DNA of 64,000 nt from Flavobacterium daejeonense DSM 17708 (GCF_000425425.1 NZ_KE384374.1:84930-148929); one strand, 5' to 3'; counted from the first letter of the stretch, positions 9,884 to 18,577 are shown. The notes: generated by a model not told the origin, from the letters alone. Numbers and translations: made by a program.

Positions 9884-10117
9884 CTACTTATTGTTTTTTT
9901 TGAAAATAGAATAAATGGTGATTCCGAAACCAATTAAAACGGTTGTAGGCGCTAATCGGATTCTTCTAAAGTCAAAAATAGCATCGCTGTACACTTTTGG
10001 ATTATCACTTCCACCACCTGACATAAGTATAAATCCAAGTGCAATAACCCCGATTCCGATTAATAGAATTTTATAGTTTACTTTATCGAATAAGAATTCC
10101 TGTTTGTTGTTTTCCAT
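9884..10117 (-). CDS. DUF3098 small membrane protein
   Basis: 77 residues with two transmembrane helices (about 17-34 and 55-70) separated by a short loop containing SGGGSDNPKVYSDAIFDFRRI, where the family's conserved D-I-F-DFRR pattern is visible. DUF3098 proteins are found in Bacteroidota and, as here, usually lie between ftsX and uppP. That hints at a role near cell division or envelope synthesis, but no function is established. Confidence 0.85.
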   Translation of the reverse strand: MENNKQEFLFDKVNYKILLIGIGVIALGFILMSGGGSDNPKVYSDAIFDFRRIRLAPTTVLIGFGITIYSIFKKNNK

Positions 10118-10120
10118 TTT

Positions 10121-10143
10121 ATTGCGAGGAACGAAGCAATCTC
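10121..10143. repeat. Intergenic palindromic repeat (ATTGCGAGGAACGAAGCAAT type)
   Basis: ATTGC at 10121-10125 pairs with GCAAT at 10136-10140 around GAGGAACGAA. This sequence type is a widespread interspersed repeat in Bacteroidota genomes (from memory, not checked here). It lies between ftsX and the DUF3098 gene. Confidence 0.55.
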
Positions 10144-10209
10144 ATTCCAGTTTTTTTAAGTTATTATTTTTTAATGCAGTACTGATCACTAAGAACTGAC
10201 CACTGATTA

Positions 10210-11088
10210 CTAATACAAATCGTCTGTTCTTAAATTCAGGAAACGTTGGGTAGCAAAATGAGTGCTTAACCAGGTGATTAAAGCTCCAAATCCAAAAACG
10301 CCGGCAAAAATCAGGATGATATATACTTTATCTTCCAGAATTCCCAATTCCGGAAAATTAGTTTGAATGTAGGATAAAAGTCCAATTAAGGCTAAAATAG
10401 CCAAAGCCGCTCCCAGCATTCCTAATTTTACACTTCGCATGACAAATGGTTTTCGGATAAACGATTTGGTTGCGCCTACCATTTGCATGGTTTTGATGAT
10501 AAATCGGTTGGAATAAATGGACAAACGCAACGAACTGTTAATTAGTAAAACGGCAATAAAAGTTAAAAATCCGCTCACGATTAAAATCCACATGCTGACT
10601 TTTTTGATGTTGTCGTTAACCATGTTTACCAATTGTTTGTCGTACACAATATCCGAAATCATTGGGTTATTCGTGCGTAACTGACGTTCAATTTTAGCCA
10701 CAGAGTCTTTTTCTACATAAGCGGCTTTGATGTGAATGTCAAAAGAGTTTTGTAAAGGATTTTCGCCCAGGAAAGTCAGGAAATCCTCTCCGATAATATC
10801 AGTATGTTGTTTTGCAGCCTCTTCTTTGCTTACATATACAATGCTTTTAGCGTAAGCTGCTTTTTTTAATTCGGTACCAAAACCTTTTAAAATAGTATCA
10901 TTGGCTTCGTTTTTAAAGAAAACCGTCATGGCGATTTTTTCCTTAAAATTGTCAGCTAATCTTTTAGAATTGACAATAAAAAGACCTAAGATTCCGAGTA
11001 AAAATAAAACCAGAGAAATACTCAGAACTACCGAAAAATAAGAGGAAATTAACCTGCGTTTTTGAAACTTATCAAATGAAGAACTCAT
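10210..11088 (-). CDS. ftsX: Cell-division ABC transporter permease FtsX
   Basis: The membrane partner of FtsE, it regulates septal peptidoglycan hydrolases. The 292 residues show an N-terminal cytoplasmic segment, helix 1 (about 18-38), a periplasmic domain (about 40-170) beginning with the family motif KEKIAMTVFFK, then three helices. The MVGATKSFIRKPFV segment before helix 3 is typical of FtsX. No ftsE is next to it, which is usual in Bacteroidota. Confidence 0.93.
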   Translation of the reverse strand: MSSSFDKFQKRRLISSYFSVVLSISLVLFLLGILGLFIVNSKRLADNFKEKIAMTVFFKNEANDTILKGFGTELKKAAYAKSIVYVSKEEAAKQHTDIIGEDFLTFLGENPLQNSFDIHIKAAYVEKDSVAKIERQLRTNNPMISDIVYDKQLVNMVNDNIKKVSMWILIVSGFLTFIAVLLINSSLRLSIYSNRFIIKTMQMVGATKSFIRKPFVMRSVKLGMLGAALAILALIGLLSYIQTNFPELGILEDKVYIILIFAGVFGFGALITWLSTHFATQRFLNLRTDDLY

Positions 11089-11169
11089 AGTTTACTTTAA
11101 TTATGGGGTAAAAATAATAAACAATTTCTTTATATGAAGTTAATAACGTTCAAAGTTTCAATTTTCGTG

Positions 11170-12069
11170 TTATAAATCCCGACTTTTAGGAACAGAATCT
11201 ATTTTTGTAAGAATAGGGTTGAAAGCTTTGGAAGCAATCAGCACTTTATTACCAATGTTTAAATCCTGAATTTCTTCGTCCATCGCAATGATTTTGACAA
11301 TGTTGTTTCCAATTAAAACGACTACGATGTTGATGAAATTTTCTTTTTCAATTTTGAGAATTTCGCCCACAAACTGAAATTTTCCACTTACTATCCGACT
11401 CGAAAAAACTTCGTCCGGACGACCATTTTTGCTGATAATACCGTTTTCAAGAACAATTACTTTGTCGGACATTTTATAAATTTCGGCAATATCATGACTG
11501 ACAAGAATTGTGGTGAGCTGGTATTTTCTATGTGCCTGAAGAATATAATCCTGCAATTTTACACGCATTTCCTGATCCACTGCCGATAAGGGTTCATCAA
11601 GCAATAAAATTTTGGGACGACGAACTAAGGCTCTGGCCAGAGCGACTCTTTGTTTTTGTCCGCCGGAGAGCTGTGCCGGTTTTTGATGTTGCAATTGCTG
11701 CAATTCCATTAATGCTAATAATTCCTCGATAATGGATTTGTCCTGTCCTTTTTCAAGAGCATAATTTAGATTTTCGCGAACGCTCATATTTGGGAATAAA
11801 GCATAATCCTGAAAAACATAAGCTATGTTGCGTTTTTGCGGAGAAAGTTGGATTTTTTTATCGGTATCCAGCCAGTTTTCGTTATTTACTGTAATGATAC
11901 CTTTATCAGCCTGAGTCAATCCCGAAAGCATGCGCAACGTAGTTGTTTTCCCCGAACCCGACGCGCCATACAAAGTCACAAAATTATTTTCCCTGATTTC
12001 AAAATCAAGGTTCAAAAGCATTTCTCCTGTTGCTGATTGGAGTTTTTTCTGAATTTGAATGACAATCAT
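11170..12069 (-). CDS. modC: Molybdate ABC transporter ATP-binding protein
   Basis: This ATPase drives molybdate import. The 299 residues hold Walker A GASGSGKT (35-42), signature LSGGQ (134-138) and Walker B ILLLDEP (154-160). The C-terminal ~80 residues resemble a TOBE-type regulatory domain, as in ModC. It is the last gene of the operon. Its ATG overlaps the modB stop by four bases (ATGA), so translation is coupled. Sulfate or tungstate transport would look similar; the neighbouring modA and Mop-type genes favour molybdate/tungstate. Confidence 0.92.
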   Translation of the reverse strand: MIVIQIQKKLQSATGEMLLNLDFEIRENNFVTLYGASGSGKTTTLRMLSGLTQADKGIITVNNENWLDTDKKIQLSPQKRNIAYVFQDYALFPNMSVRENLNYALEKGQDKSIIEELLALMELQQLQHQKPAQLSGGQKQRVALARALVRRPKILLLDEPLSAVDQEMRVKLQDYILQAHRKYQLTTILVSHDIAEIYKMSDKVIVLENGIISKNGRPDEVFSSRIVSGKFQFVGEILKIEKENFINIVVVLIGNNIVKIIAMDEEIQDLNIGNKVLIASKAFNPILTKIDSVPKSRDL

Positions 12070-12743
12070 TGTAAAGGAGATGTTTTAGAAAAACGATGGT
12101 TAATGGTATAAACGCATAAAAGCACAATAAACGCAAAAGCAAATAAAATTCCGGCATACACATTGGCATTGTGATAATTCATCGCCTGCACTTCGTCATA
12201 AATAGCAATGGAAACGACTTTAGTTTCTGACGGAATACTGCCGCCTACCATTAAAACCACGCCAAATTCGCCAATAGTATGTGCAAAAGTCAGTACAATT
12301 CCGGTAAGTATGCTTTTTTTTATATTTGGGATTAAAACTTTAAAAAGGGTTTCGGTTTTGCTTTTTCCTAATAAAAAAGAAGCTTCCATCAAGGACGGAG
12401 AAAGCAATTTGAGTCCGTTTTGAATGGGATGTACCATAAAAGGCAGGCTATACAAAACCGAGGCAACCACTAATCCGGAAAATGTAAAAACCAGTCGGAG
12501 GTCAAAATATTGGTCGAGAAATTTCCCAAAAGTATTTTCGGGACTAAAAGCCAGTAATAAGTAAAATCCTAGAACTGAAGGAGGCAAGACAAGCGGCAAA
12601 CTCACCACAGCTTCCGGTATTACTTTTAACTTCCATTTGCTGAAAGCTAACCAATAAGCCAACGGTAAGCCAAGGCACAACAAAATCAGCGTGGTGCAAA
12701 AGGCCAGTTGTAAGGTGAGATATATGGGTTGCAAATCAATCAT
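12066..12743 (-). CDS. modB: Molybdate ABC transporter permease
   Basis: The 225-residue inner-membrane channel subunit has about five helices. The EAA loop that contacts ModC is visible as LMEASFLLGKSKTETLFKVL near 138-157, followed by the family's FAHTIGEFGVVLMVGGSIP. It overlaps the preceding Mop-type gene by 8 nt and modC by 4 nt, a strongly coupled arrangement. Confidence 0.94.
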   Translation of the reverse strand: MIDLQPIYLTLQLAFCTTLILLCLGLPLAYWLAFSKWKLKVIPEAVVSLPLVLPPSVLGFYLLLAFSPENTFGKFLDQYFDLRLVFTFSGLVVASVLYSLPFMVHPIQNGLKLLSPSLMEASFLLGKSKTETLFKVLIPNIKKSILTGIVLTFAHTIGEFGVVLMVGGSIPSETKVVSIAIYDEVQAMNYHNANVYAGILFAFAFIVLLCVYTINHRFSKTSPLQ

Positions 12744-13140
12744 GAGCGGCTAAACTTATTTCGTTGGTTTTTATCATCGCAATCACCGAATCATTTTCCT
12801 GAATGGCAAGTTGGTCAAAAGCATTTCGGGTAATGACCGAAGTAATTTTGCTGTCCTGAAATTGCAGGATGATTTTGCAAAGCAAATTGCCTTTTTCAAA
12901 AGAAATTACGCTGCAATCCAGTTTGTTCTGAAGGCTGATTATTCCTGAAAAATCTTTAGCCAGAACTACTTCGGTTTCTTTGAAAATAATAGTTGCGGGA
13001 TTATCGATTTTAAGGTATTCTGAATGTTCGGCAGTGTCAATTACAATGGAAGTTATCGGGCAATTTTGAACCCATATTTTAACTAAAGACAAACTGCCTT
13101 CGGTTTTAATTTCGGATATTTTGCCTTTTAAAATGTTCAT
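12736..13140 (-). CDS. Molybdopterin/oxyanion-binding (Mop/TOBE) domain protein
   Basis: 134 residues that read as two tandem TOBE/Mop-like beta modules: one starting NILKGKISEIKTEGSLSLVKI, the second from about residue 70 and ending FDQLAIQENDSVIAMIKTNEISLA. The pattern ending VxAxIKxxxVxLA is typical of Mop domains, which bind molybdate. Standing alone between modA and modB, it may store molybdate or sense it. There is no DNA-binding domain, so it is not a complete ModE. Confidence 0.82.
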   Translation of the reverse strand: MNILKGKISEIKTEGSLSLVKIWVQNCPITSIVIDTAEHSEYLKIDNPATIIFKETEVVLAKDFSGIISLQNKLDCSVISFEKGNLLCKIILQFQDSKITSVITRNAFDQLAIQENDSVIAMIKTNEISLAAHD

Positions 13141-13148
13141 TTAAAAAA

Positions 13149-13904
13149 TTATTTTTGAGAATAACCAAAATAATTCAAAATCGCTTTGGCTTTTGCTGAC
13201 GAAATATACTCATAAAATCGCTTTGCTGCTGCATTTTCTTTACCGTGTTTTAGAATAACGCAGCCTTGTTGCAGTGCTGCGTGGCTTTTTTGCGGAATGA
13301 TATAATATTTTCCGCCTTCTTTTTTCATTGCCGGCGACAACACATCTGATAAGGCAAGAATGCCAATATCGGCTGCGCCAAATGCGGTGAATTGTGCTGC
13401 CTGAGCAATATTTTCGCCGTAAACCAACTTTGGTTTTAGTTTATCGTATAGTTTGTAATATTTCATGCTTTCCACCGCTTTGGTGCCGTAAGGCGCGGTT
13501 TTAGGGTTGGCAATGGCAATTTTTTTGATTTTGGAGTCTAAAAGTGCATTTATTTTTTGAATACGCGGGTCTGTTTTTTTACTCCAAATGGCAATGTTTC
13601 CAATGGCATACATTTTCACTTTTGAAATAGCAAAATGCGTTTCTTTCAATTTTGTTGGGTAATTCATGTCGGCGGAGAAAAAAACATCAAAAGGGGCACC
13701 GTTAGCAATTTGTTCGTAGAATTTACCCGAGGAGCCATAGGAAATTTGAATGTTATCGGCCGGATTTTCCTGTTGGTAAATTTTTGCAATCGAATCCATC
13801 GCCGATTTTAAGTTGGCAGCAACTACCACAGTCGCTTTGTTTTGTCCCCAAAAAGCAAAACTGTTCAACAACAATAAAAGTAAAAAGACGTTTGAGTTTT
13901 TCAT
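13149..13904 (-). CDS. modA: Molybdate-binding periplasmic protein
   Basis: The solute-binding subunit of the ModABC importer. A signal peptide (MKNSNVFLLLLLLNSFAFWGQ) precedes the type-2 periplasmic-binding fold: VVVAANLKSAMDSIAKIY, then YGSSGKFYEQIANGAPFDVFFSADMNYP, the ModA signature around the oxyanion-binding serines. The C-terminal YYIIPQKSHAALQQGCVIL also fits. No lipobox, so it is soluble in the periplasm. It starts 6 nt after the barrel gene, so it belongs to the same transcript. Confidence 0.94.
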   Translation of the reverse strand: MKNSNVFLLLLLLNSFAFWGQNKATVVVAANLKSAMDSIAKIYQQENPADNIQISYGSSGKFYEQIANGAPFDVFFSADMNYPTKLKETHFAISKVKMYAIGNIAIWSKKTDPRIQKINALLDSKIKKIAIANPKTAPYGTKAVESMKYYKLYDKLKPKLVYGENIAQAAQFTAFGAADIGILALSDVLSPAMKKEGGKYYIIPQKSHAALQQGCVILKHGKENAAAKRFYEYISSAKAKAILNYFGYSQK

Positions 13905-13910
13905 GGGCTG

Positions 13911-15290
13911 TTATTTTTTAAAACGAAACAATTCCGGTTTGAAAGTAATCATCAGATAACTCCAAATCGGGGTTAACGCACTGTTTCCGTCTTTGAGTGT
14001 TTCCATGCTTTTTTCGGCAGCCATATAGGAAAATCCAAAATCAATCATCGTAAAGCCATTGCATTTGTAATGCAACGACAAATCGTTTTCAAAACCTAAA
14101 TACGAATTGATGTTTTGATTCAAATCGTTATTAACTTTATTGGCTAAGTAAAACAAATGAAAATCGGAACGCAGACTTATTTTTTGGTTTACATCATAAG
14201 TGAAAAATAAATAAGGATTAACCAATCCGCCATTTTTTACATCAGTTGGAAAAGAAGTAAAATAATCCATGTTTCCCATAAATTTCCAGGCTACACCGTA
14301 AAGTGGTACAAAGGATTTGGAAATTTCGCTTGTTTTATTGGTATTGTCGCCACTCATGATTTCTGCTCCAAAACGTGTCGTTAATTGGTTAGTTTTCAAT
14401 TGGATTTCCGGTTGGAAATAATAAGCCGAAATCCGGTTTCCGCTTTGCAATTGACCGAATTGATAATAACCGCTCAGGGTTAGGTGTAAATTTCCTTTTT
14501 CAAAATCCAGTCGTCCGCCCGAAGTTGCACGTGTGTACAGGGTGTTGCTGTTGATTTTGCTTTGATAACTGTCGGCAGCATTGATTGTTGTCAGACTGAA
14601 ATTTTCATTCAGCTTCGCTTTTAGATAATGAATATTTAAGAGTTTATAATTGCTAAATGTTGTTGGAGAAAAATCAGTCTCAAAAATACGCTCGGAAGTT
14701 TGATTAAAAGAAGTGAAAAATTCCGAATGAATTTTAGCATTGTCGTAAATCAAATTGATTCCATCGTGAGCTCTCGCTGCCTGACTCCAGTTGGCCGCTG
14801 AGAAAATTCTGCCATTATCTAATTCTACTTTTTGACGACCTAATTTTACGGAGAAATTTTTCAAAATACCTGCTTCTGCAAAAGCTTCAAAAACATTCAA
14901 AGAACCCGAAGTGGAAGTTTGTCCGTATTGTCCCCAAACCCGAATGTCCTGAATGGAAGTGTGAAATTGGAACTGATTCTGGCTGTAATCAACATTCAAA
15001 CGGCTGCGTTGCGAAGTAAAAAAAGCCGCTTTACTGTCGTCGGTTCTGAGTTGTTTGTAACCGTTTCGGTATTCTGTTCTGGGTCTGAATTCCAAACCAA
15101 TGGCAAATTCTTTGTTTTCCGGAGTTGTTTTTTGGGAATTGGTCATCAGAGTTTCTAACGAATCAGCTTCTTTTTGCGTAATCAGTTTCTTTTGCAATAA
15201 CAGATGTGTCAACGTCTTGGTGTCCTGAGCCATTATTTTTTCGAACGACAACAAAGAAAGTAAACAAAAAAATATCAGGGTTTGTTTCAT
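13911..15290 (-). CDS. Alginate-export-like outer-membrane barrel, first gene of the molybdate operon
   Basis: 459 residues with a signal peptide (MKQTLIFFCLLSLLSF...AQ), a short helical segment rich in Leu/Lys (residues ~25-50), then a beta-barrel region starting FAIGLEFRPRTEYRNGYK. FRPRxEYR and SRLNVDYSQ, together with KLGRQKVELDNGRIF, are hallmarks of the alginate-export porin-like family. The frame runs upstream to 15575, overlapping leuS on the other strand; that extension is rejected because ATG 15290 gives the signal peptide and follows a -7 box. Being cotranscribed with modA, it may carry molybdate across the outer membrane (inference); it is unlikely to handle alginate here. Confidence 0.8.
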   Translation of the reverse strand: MKQTLIFFCLLSLLSFEKIMAQDTKTLTHLLLQKKLITQKEADSLETLMTNSQKTTPENKEFAIGLEFRPRTEYRNGYKQLRTDDSKAAFFTSQRSRLNVDYSQNQFQFHTSIQDIRVWGQYGQTSTSGSLNVFEAFAEAGILKNFSVKLGRQKVELDNGRIFSAANWSQAARAHDGINLIYDNAKIHSEFFTSFNQTSERIFETDFSPTTFSNYKLLNIHYLKAKLNENFSLTTINAADSYQSKINSNTLYTRATSGGRLDFEKGNLHLTLSGYYQFGQLQSGNRISAYYFQPEIQLKTNQLTTRFGAEIMSGDNTNKTSEISKSFVPLYGVAWKFMGNMDYFTSFPTDVKNGGLVNPYLFFTYDVNQKISLRSDFHLFYLANKVNNDLNQNINSYLGFENDLSLHYKCNGFTMIDFGFSYMAAEKSMETLKDGNSALTPIWSYLMITFKPELFRFKK

Positions 15291-15324
15291 GAAAAATCTT
15301 AGGATGAAGTTGTTATTTCTCTTG

Positions 15325-15332
15325 CAAAAATA
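15325..15332 (-). promoter_or_regulatory. -7 box of the barrel-mod operon
   Basis: The minus strand reads TATTTTTG, a full TAnnTTTG match, 35 nt before the start at 15290. No TTG -33 element is evident upstream; the region is instead occupied by a palindrome, which suggests a regulated promoter. Confidence 0.55.
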
Positions 15333-15346
15333 AGTATTATTACTTA
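15331..15346. promoter_or_regulatory. Palindromic operator candidate TAAGTATTATTACTTA
   Basis: Six-base arms TAAGTA/TACTTA around TTAT. It overlaps the first two bases of the -7 box of the barrel-mod operon, the place where a repressor would block RNA polymerase. It lies in the 196-nt divergent region with leuS. It does not resemble the E. coli ModE box closely. Confidence 0.45.
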
Positions 15347-15361
15347 GTAAATAGTTCTTGC

Positions 15362-15395
15362 TTGTTTTATTTTTTGTTTTCTGAAAATAACTTTG
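15362..15395 (+). promoter_or_regulatory. Promoter of leuS
   Basis: TTG at 15362-15364, a 23-nt spacer, and TAACTTTG at 15388-15395, an exact -7 match. It would give a leader of roughly 85 nt before the leuS ATG. Confidence 0.55.
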
Positions 15396-15453
15396 GTGCA
15401 ATCTACAATAAACGTAAATTTGCCAACTGAAAATCAACAGATAAAATCTTATA

Positions 15454-15484
15454 AACTTTGCAACTTTGCAACTTTGAAACTTTA
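15454..15484 (+). repeat. Tandem 8-bp repeat (CAACTTTG) before leuS
   Basis: AACTTTG occurs three times at exact 8-bp spacing, followed by AACTTT, directly in front of the leuS start. The unit resembles the -7 element but lacks the TA, so its role is unclear. Confidence 0.6.
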
Positions 15485-15486
15485 TA

Positions 15487-18360
15487 ATGAAATACAATCC
15501 GAACGAAATCGAAGCCAAATGGCAACAATACTGGGCTGACAATAAAACTTTTGCAGCCAAAAATGATTCAGACAAACCGAAACATTATGTTTTAGATATG
15601 TTTCCTTATCCTTCGGGAGCAGGACTGCATGTAGGACATCCGCTGGGTTACATTGCTTCGGATGTGTATTCGCGTTTTAAGCGTCATCAGGGGTATAATG
15701 TGTTGCACCCAATGGGTTACGATAGTTTTGGATTGCCGGCTGAGCAATATGCCATTCAAACGGGGCAACGTCCGGAAGATACCACCCGTGTGAATATTGA
15801 CGGAGGTGTGGATAAAGAAGGAAATCTAATTGCGGGTTATCGTAAACAATTGGATAAAATTGGATTTTCATTTGATTGGGACAGAGAAGTGCGTACTTCC
15901 AACCCAAATTATTACAAGCATACCCAATGGATTTTTATTCAGTTATTTAATTCCTGGTACAATAAAGATTCAGACAAGGCGGAAGATATTTCGACTTTGA
16001 TTGCTCTTTTTGAAAAAGAAGGTAATTCAAAAGTTAATGCAGTTTGTGATGATAACATCCAAGCTTTTTCAGCTGATGAGTGGAACGCTTTCGCAAAAGA
16101 TACTCAGGAGAAAATTTTACTACAATATAGATTAACCTATTTAGCAGAAACCGAAGTCAACTGGTGTCCGGGATTAGGAACGGTTTTGGCAAATGACGAA
16201 ATCGTAAACGGAGTTTCGGAACGTGGTGGATTTCCGGTAGTTCGTAAAAAAATGACCCAATGGAGCATGCGTATTTCAGCTTATGCGGAACGTTTACTGC
16301 AAGGTTTGGAAACCATTGACTGGAGTGAGTCGATTAAAGAATCACAAAGAAACTGGATTGGAAAATCAGTTGGTGCTATGGTGACTTTTAAGTTAAAAAA
16401 TCATGAGGAAGTAATTGATGTTTTTACAACCCGTCCAGATACCATTTTCGGAGTTACTTTTATGACTTTGGCACCGGAACACGAATTAGTTGCTCAAATT
16501 ACAAGTCCGGGACAAAAAGCAGCGGTTGAGGCTTATATCGAAAAAACAGCCAAGCGTTCCGAAAGAGAGCGTATGGCCGATGTAAAAACGATTTCGGGAG
16601 TATTTACAGGAGCTTATGCGGAGCATCCGTTTACCAAAGAAGCGATTCCGGTTTGGATTGGCGATTATGTGTTGGCAGGTTACGGAACAGGAGCTGTAAT
16701 GGCGGTGCCTTGTGGGGATGAAAGAGATTATGCCTTTGCTAATTTCTTTAAAGGTCATCCCGAGGCTTCGGGAGGAATGCCACCGATAAAGAACATTGTT
16801 GACAAAGATATTTCCGAAGGCGCTTTTGGCGCCAAAGAAGGATTCCAATTGGTAAATTCCGATTTCTTGAACGGCATGGGTTACAAAGACGGAACTCAAA
16901 AAGTGATTGCCGAATTGGAAAAAATAGGACAGGGTTACGGAAAAGTAAATTACCGTTTGCGTGATGCGGTTTTCTCCCGTCAGCGTTATTGGGGTGAGCC
17001 TTTCCCGGTATATTATGTGAATGGTTTGCCGCAGATGATTGAAGCGCAACACTTGCCAATTATTTTACCGGAAGTAGAGAAATATTTACCAACCGAAGAC
17101 GGTTTGCCTCCATTAGGAAATGCGGCTGTTTGGGCTTGGGACACTGAAAAGTTGTCGGTTGTTGGTTGTGAGTTGATAGATCATGTGACTGTTTTTCCAT
17201 TAGAATTGAATACGATGCCGGGTTGGGCAGGAAGTTCATGGTATTGGATGCGTTATATGGACGCTAAAAATGATACTGAATTTGCCAGCCAAGAAGCATT
17301 GAAATACTGGGAATCTGTAGATTTATACATTGGTGGTAGCGAGCATGCCACCGGACACTTGTTGTATTCCCGTTTTTGGAATAAATTCTTAAAAGACAAA
17401 GGTTTTGCGCCAACAGAAGAACCATTCAAAAAACTGATCAATCAGGGAATGATTTTGGGGACGAGTGCTTTGGTTTACAGAATTGAAGGAGCTAATACTT
17501 TTATTTCTAAAAATAAAATCAACGGGGAAAATGTTCAGCCAATTCATGCAGACGTGAATTTTGTAAATGCTTCTGATGAATTGGATATTGAAAAGTTTAA
17601 AGCCTGGAGAGAAGATTATGCGGATGCCGAATTTATTTTAGACGAAAACGGAAAATACATTGTAGGTCGCGAAGTAGAAAAAATGTCTAAATCGAAATAC
17701 AATGTCGTAACTCCGGATGCTATTTGCGCTGAATATGGTGCTGATACTTTGCGTTTGTACGAAATGTTCTTAGGGCCGTTAGAGCAGGCGAAGCCATGGA
17801 ATACGGCTGGTATTTCGGGAGTTTTTGGATTCCTGAAAAAACTTTGGCGTTTGTATTTTGATGATAATGGTTTGGTTGTAAATAACGACGAACCAACCAA
17901 AGACAATTTAAAATCGTTGCATAAAACCATCAAGAAAGTAACGGAAGATATCGATAATTTCTCGTTCAATACTTCGGTTTCTCAATTTATGATTTGTGTG
18001 AACGAATTATCGGCTCAAAAGTGTAATTCGAGAGCTATTTTAGAACCTCTGGCAATTGTAATTTCGCCTTATGCACCTCACATCGCCGAAGAATTATGGA
18101 GTGCTTTAGGAAATGAAGGTTCAATAGCTACTGTTGCTTTCCCTAAATGTGAGGAAAAATATTTAGTCGAATCTGAAAAAGAATATCCGGTTTCTTTCAA
18201 TGGGAAAATGCGTTTTACAATTACCTTGCCTTTGGATTTAACTAAGGAACAAATTGAGGAAATCGTGATGAAAGACGAAAGAACTCAAAAACAATTAGAC
18301 GGCAGAACACCTAATAAAGTGATTATCGTTCCGGGGAAAATCATCAATTTGGTTGGCTAA
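15487..18360 (+). CDS. leuS: Leucyl-tRNA synthetase
   Basis: A 957-residue class Ia synthetase that charges tRNA-Leu. The HIGH-type motif HVGH lies at residues 48-51 and KMSKS at 732-736. The editing (CP1) domain falls between, with TTRPDTIFGVTFM and the GTGAVMAVPCGDERDYAFA motif. The C-terminal anticodon and tail domains are complete. An odd HPEASGG stretch after FFKG (about residues 423-430) is encoded by a perfect palindrome at 16759-16772 that also occurs in an intergenic repeat near 60.7 kb, and may be an in-frame insertion. Start ATG 15487 fits the usual MKYNPNEIE N-terminus. Confidence 0.97.
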   Translation: MKYNPNEIEAKWQQYWADNKTFAAKNDSDKPKHYVLDMFPYPSGAGLHVGHPLGYIASDVYSRFKRHQGYNVLHPMGYDSFGLPAEQYAIQTGQRPEDTTRVNIDGGVDKEGNLIAGYRKQLDKIGFSFDWDREVRTSNPNYYKHTQWIFIQLFNSWYNKDSDKAEDISTLIALFEKEGNSKVNAVCDDNIQAFSADEWNAFAKDTQEKILLQYRLTYLAETEVNWCPGLGTVLANDEIVNGVSERGGFPVVRKKMTQWSMRISAYAERLLQGLETIDWSESIKESQRNWIGKSVGAMVTFKLKNHEEVIDVFTTRPDTIFGVTFMTLAPEHELVAQITSPGQKAAVEAYIEKTAKRSERERMADVKTISGVFTGAYAEHPFTKEAIPVWIGDYVLAGYGTGAVMAVPCGDERDYAFANFFKGHPEASGGMPPIKNIVDKDISEGAFGAKEGFQLVNSDFLNGMGYKDGTQKVIAELEKIGQGYGKVNYRLRDAVFSRQRYWGEPFPVYYVNGLPQMIEAQHLPIILPEVEKYLPTEDGLPPLGNAAVWAWDTEKLSVVGCELIDHVTVFPLELNTMPGWAGSSWYWMRYMDAKNDTEFASQEALKYWESVDLYIGGSEHATGHLLYSRFWNKFLKDKGFAPTEEPFKKLINQGMILGTSALVYRIEGANTFISKNKINGENVQPIHADVNFVNASDELDIEKFKAWREDYADAEFILDENGKYIVGREVEKMSKSKYNVVTPDAICAEYGADTLRLYEMFLGPLEQAKPWNTAGISGVFGFLKKLWRLYFDDNGLVVNNDEPTKDNLKSLHKTIKKVTEDIDNFSFNTSVSQFMICVNELSAQKCNSRAILEPLAIVISPYAPHIAEELWSALGNEGSIATVAFPKCEEKYLVESEKEYPVSFNGKMRFTITLPLDLTKEQIEEIVMKDERTQKQLDGRTPNKVIIVPGKIINLVG

Positions 18361-18373
18361 CCGAATAAATTCC

Positions 18374-18395
18374 AATCCCGATAGCTGTCGGGATT
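18374..18395 (+). terminator. Hairpin after leuS
   Basis: AATCCCGA (18374-18381) pairs with TCGGGATT (18388-18395) around TAGCTG, 13 nt after the leuS stop. It is not followed by a T run, so it may act with the longer hairpin just downstream or simply be a repeat-family element. Confidence 0.4.
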
Positions 18396-18457
18396 AAATT
18401 CCAAATTCCAATTATCACACTGAGCTTCTCGAAGTGTTATTGGAATTTGGAATTTTT
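18396..18457. repeat. Interspersed palindromic repeat, copy 1
   Basis: Perfect 17-bp arms (18396-18412 and 18439-18455, core ATTCCAAATTCCAAT) flank a 26-nt centre containing GAGCTTCTCGAAGTG, itself partly palindromic. A T run follows, so it could terminate leuS transcription. A second near-identical copy in the same orientation lies at 19327-19388, on the other side of the Zn-peptidase gene. Confidence 0.75.
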
Positions 18458-18577
18458 GTTTTGATATTTCTTATTGCTATTTAATGAATTTTTAACAGCT
18501 GTCAAAATGGCATTTTTGTAAATTGGTTTAGAATTTGCGGATTGTATTTAAAATTTGAAACTAAAATATAAAAAGAT

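Noticed and set aside
15291..15575. Extended N-terminus of the barrel gene (frame open to 15575)
   Set aside because: It overlaps the leuS start on the other strand, contains no signal peptide until ATG 15290 and spans the -7 box and palindrome.
16486..17052. 188-codon ORF antisense to leuS
   Set aside because: Composition and lack of a leader fit a shadow frame of the conserved synthetase.
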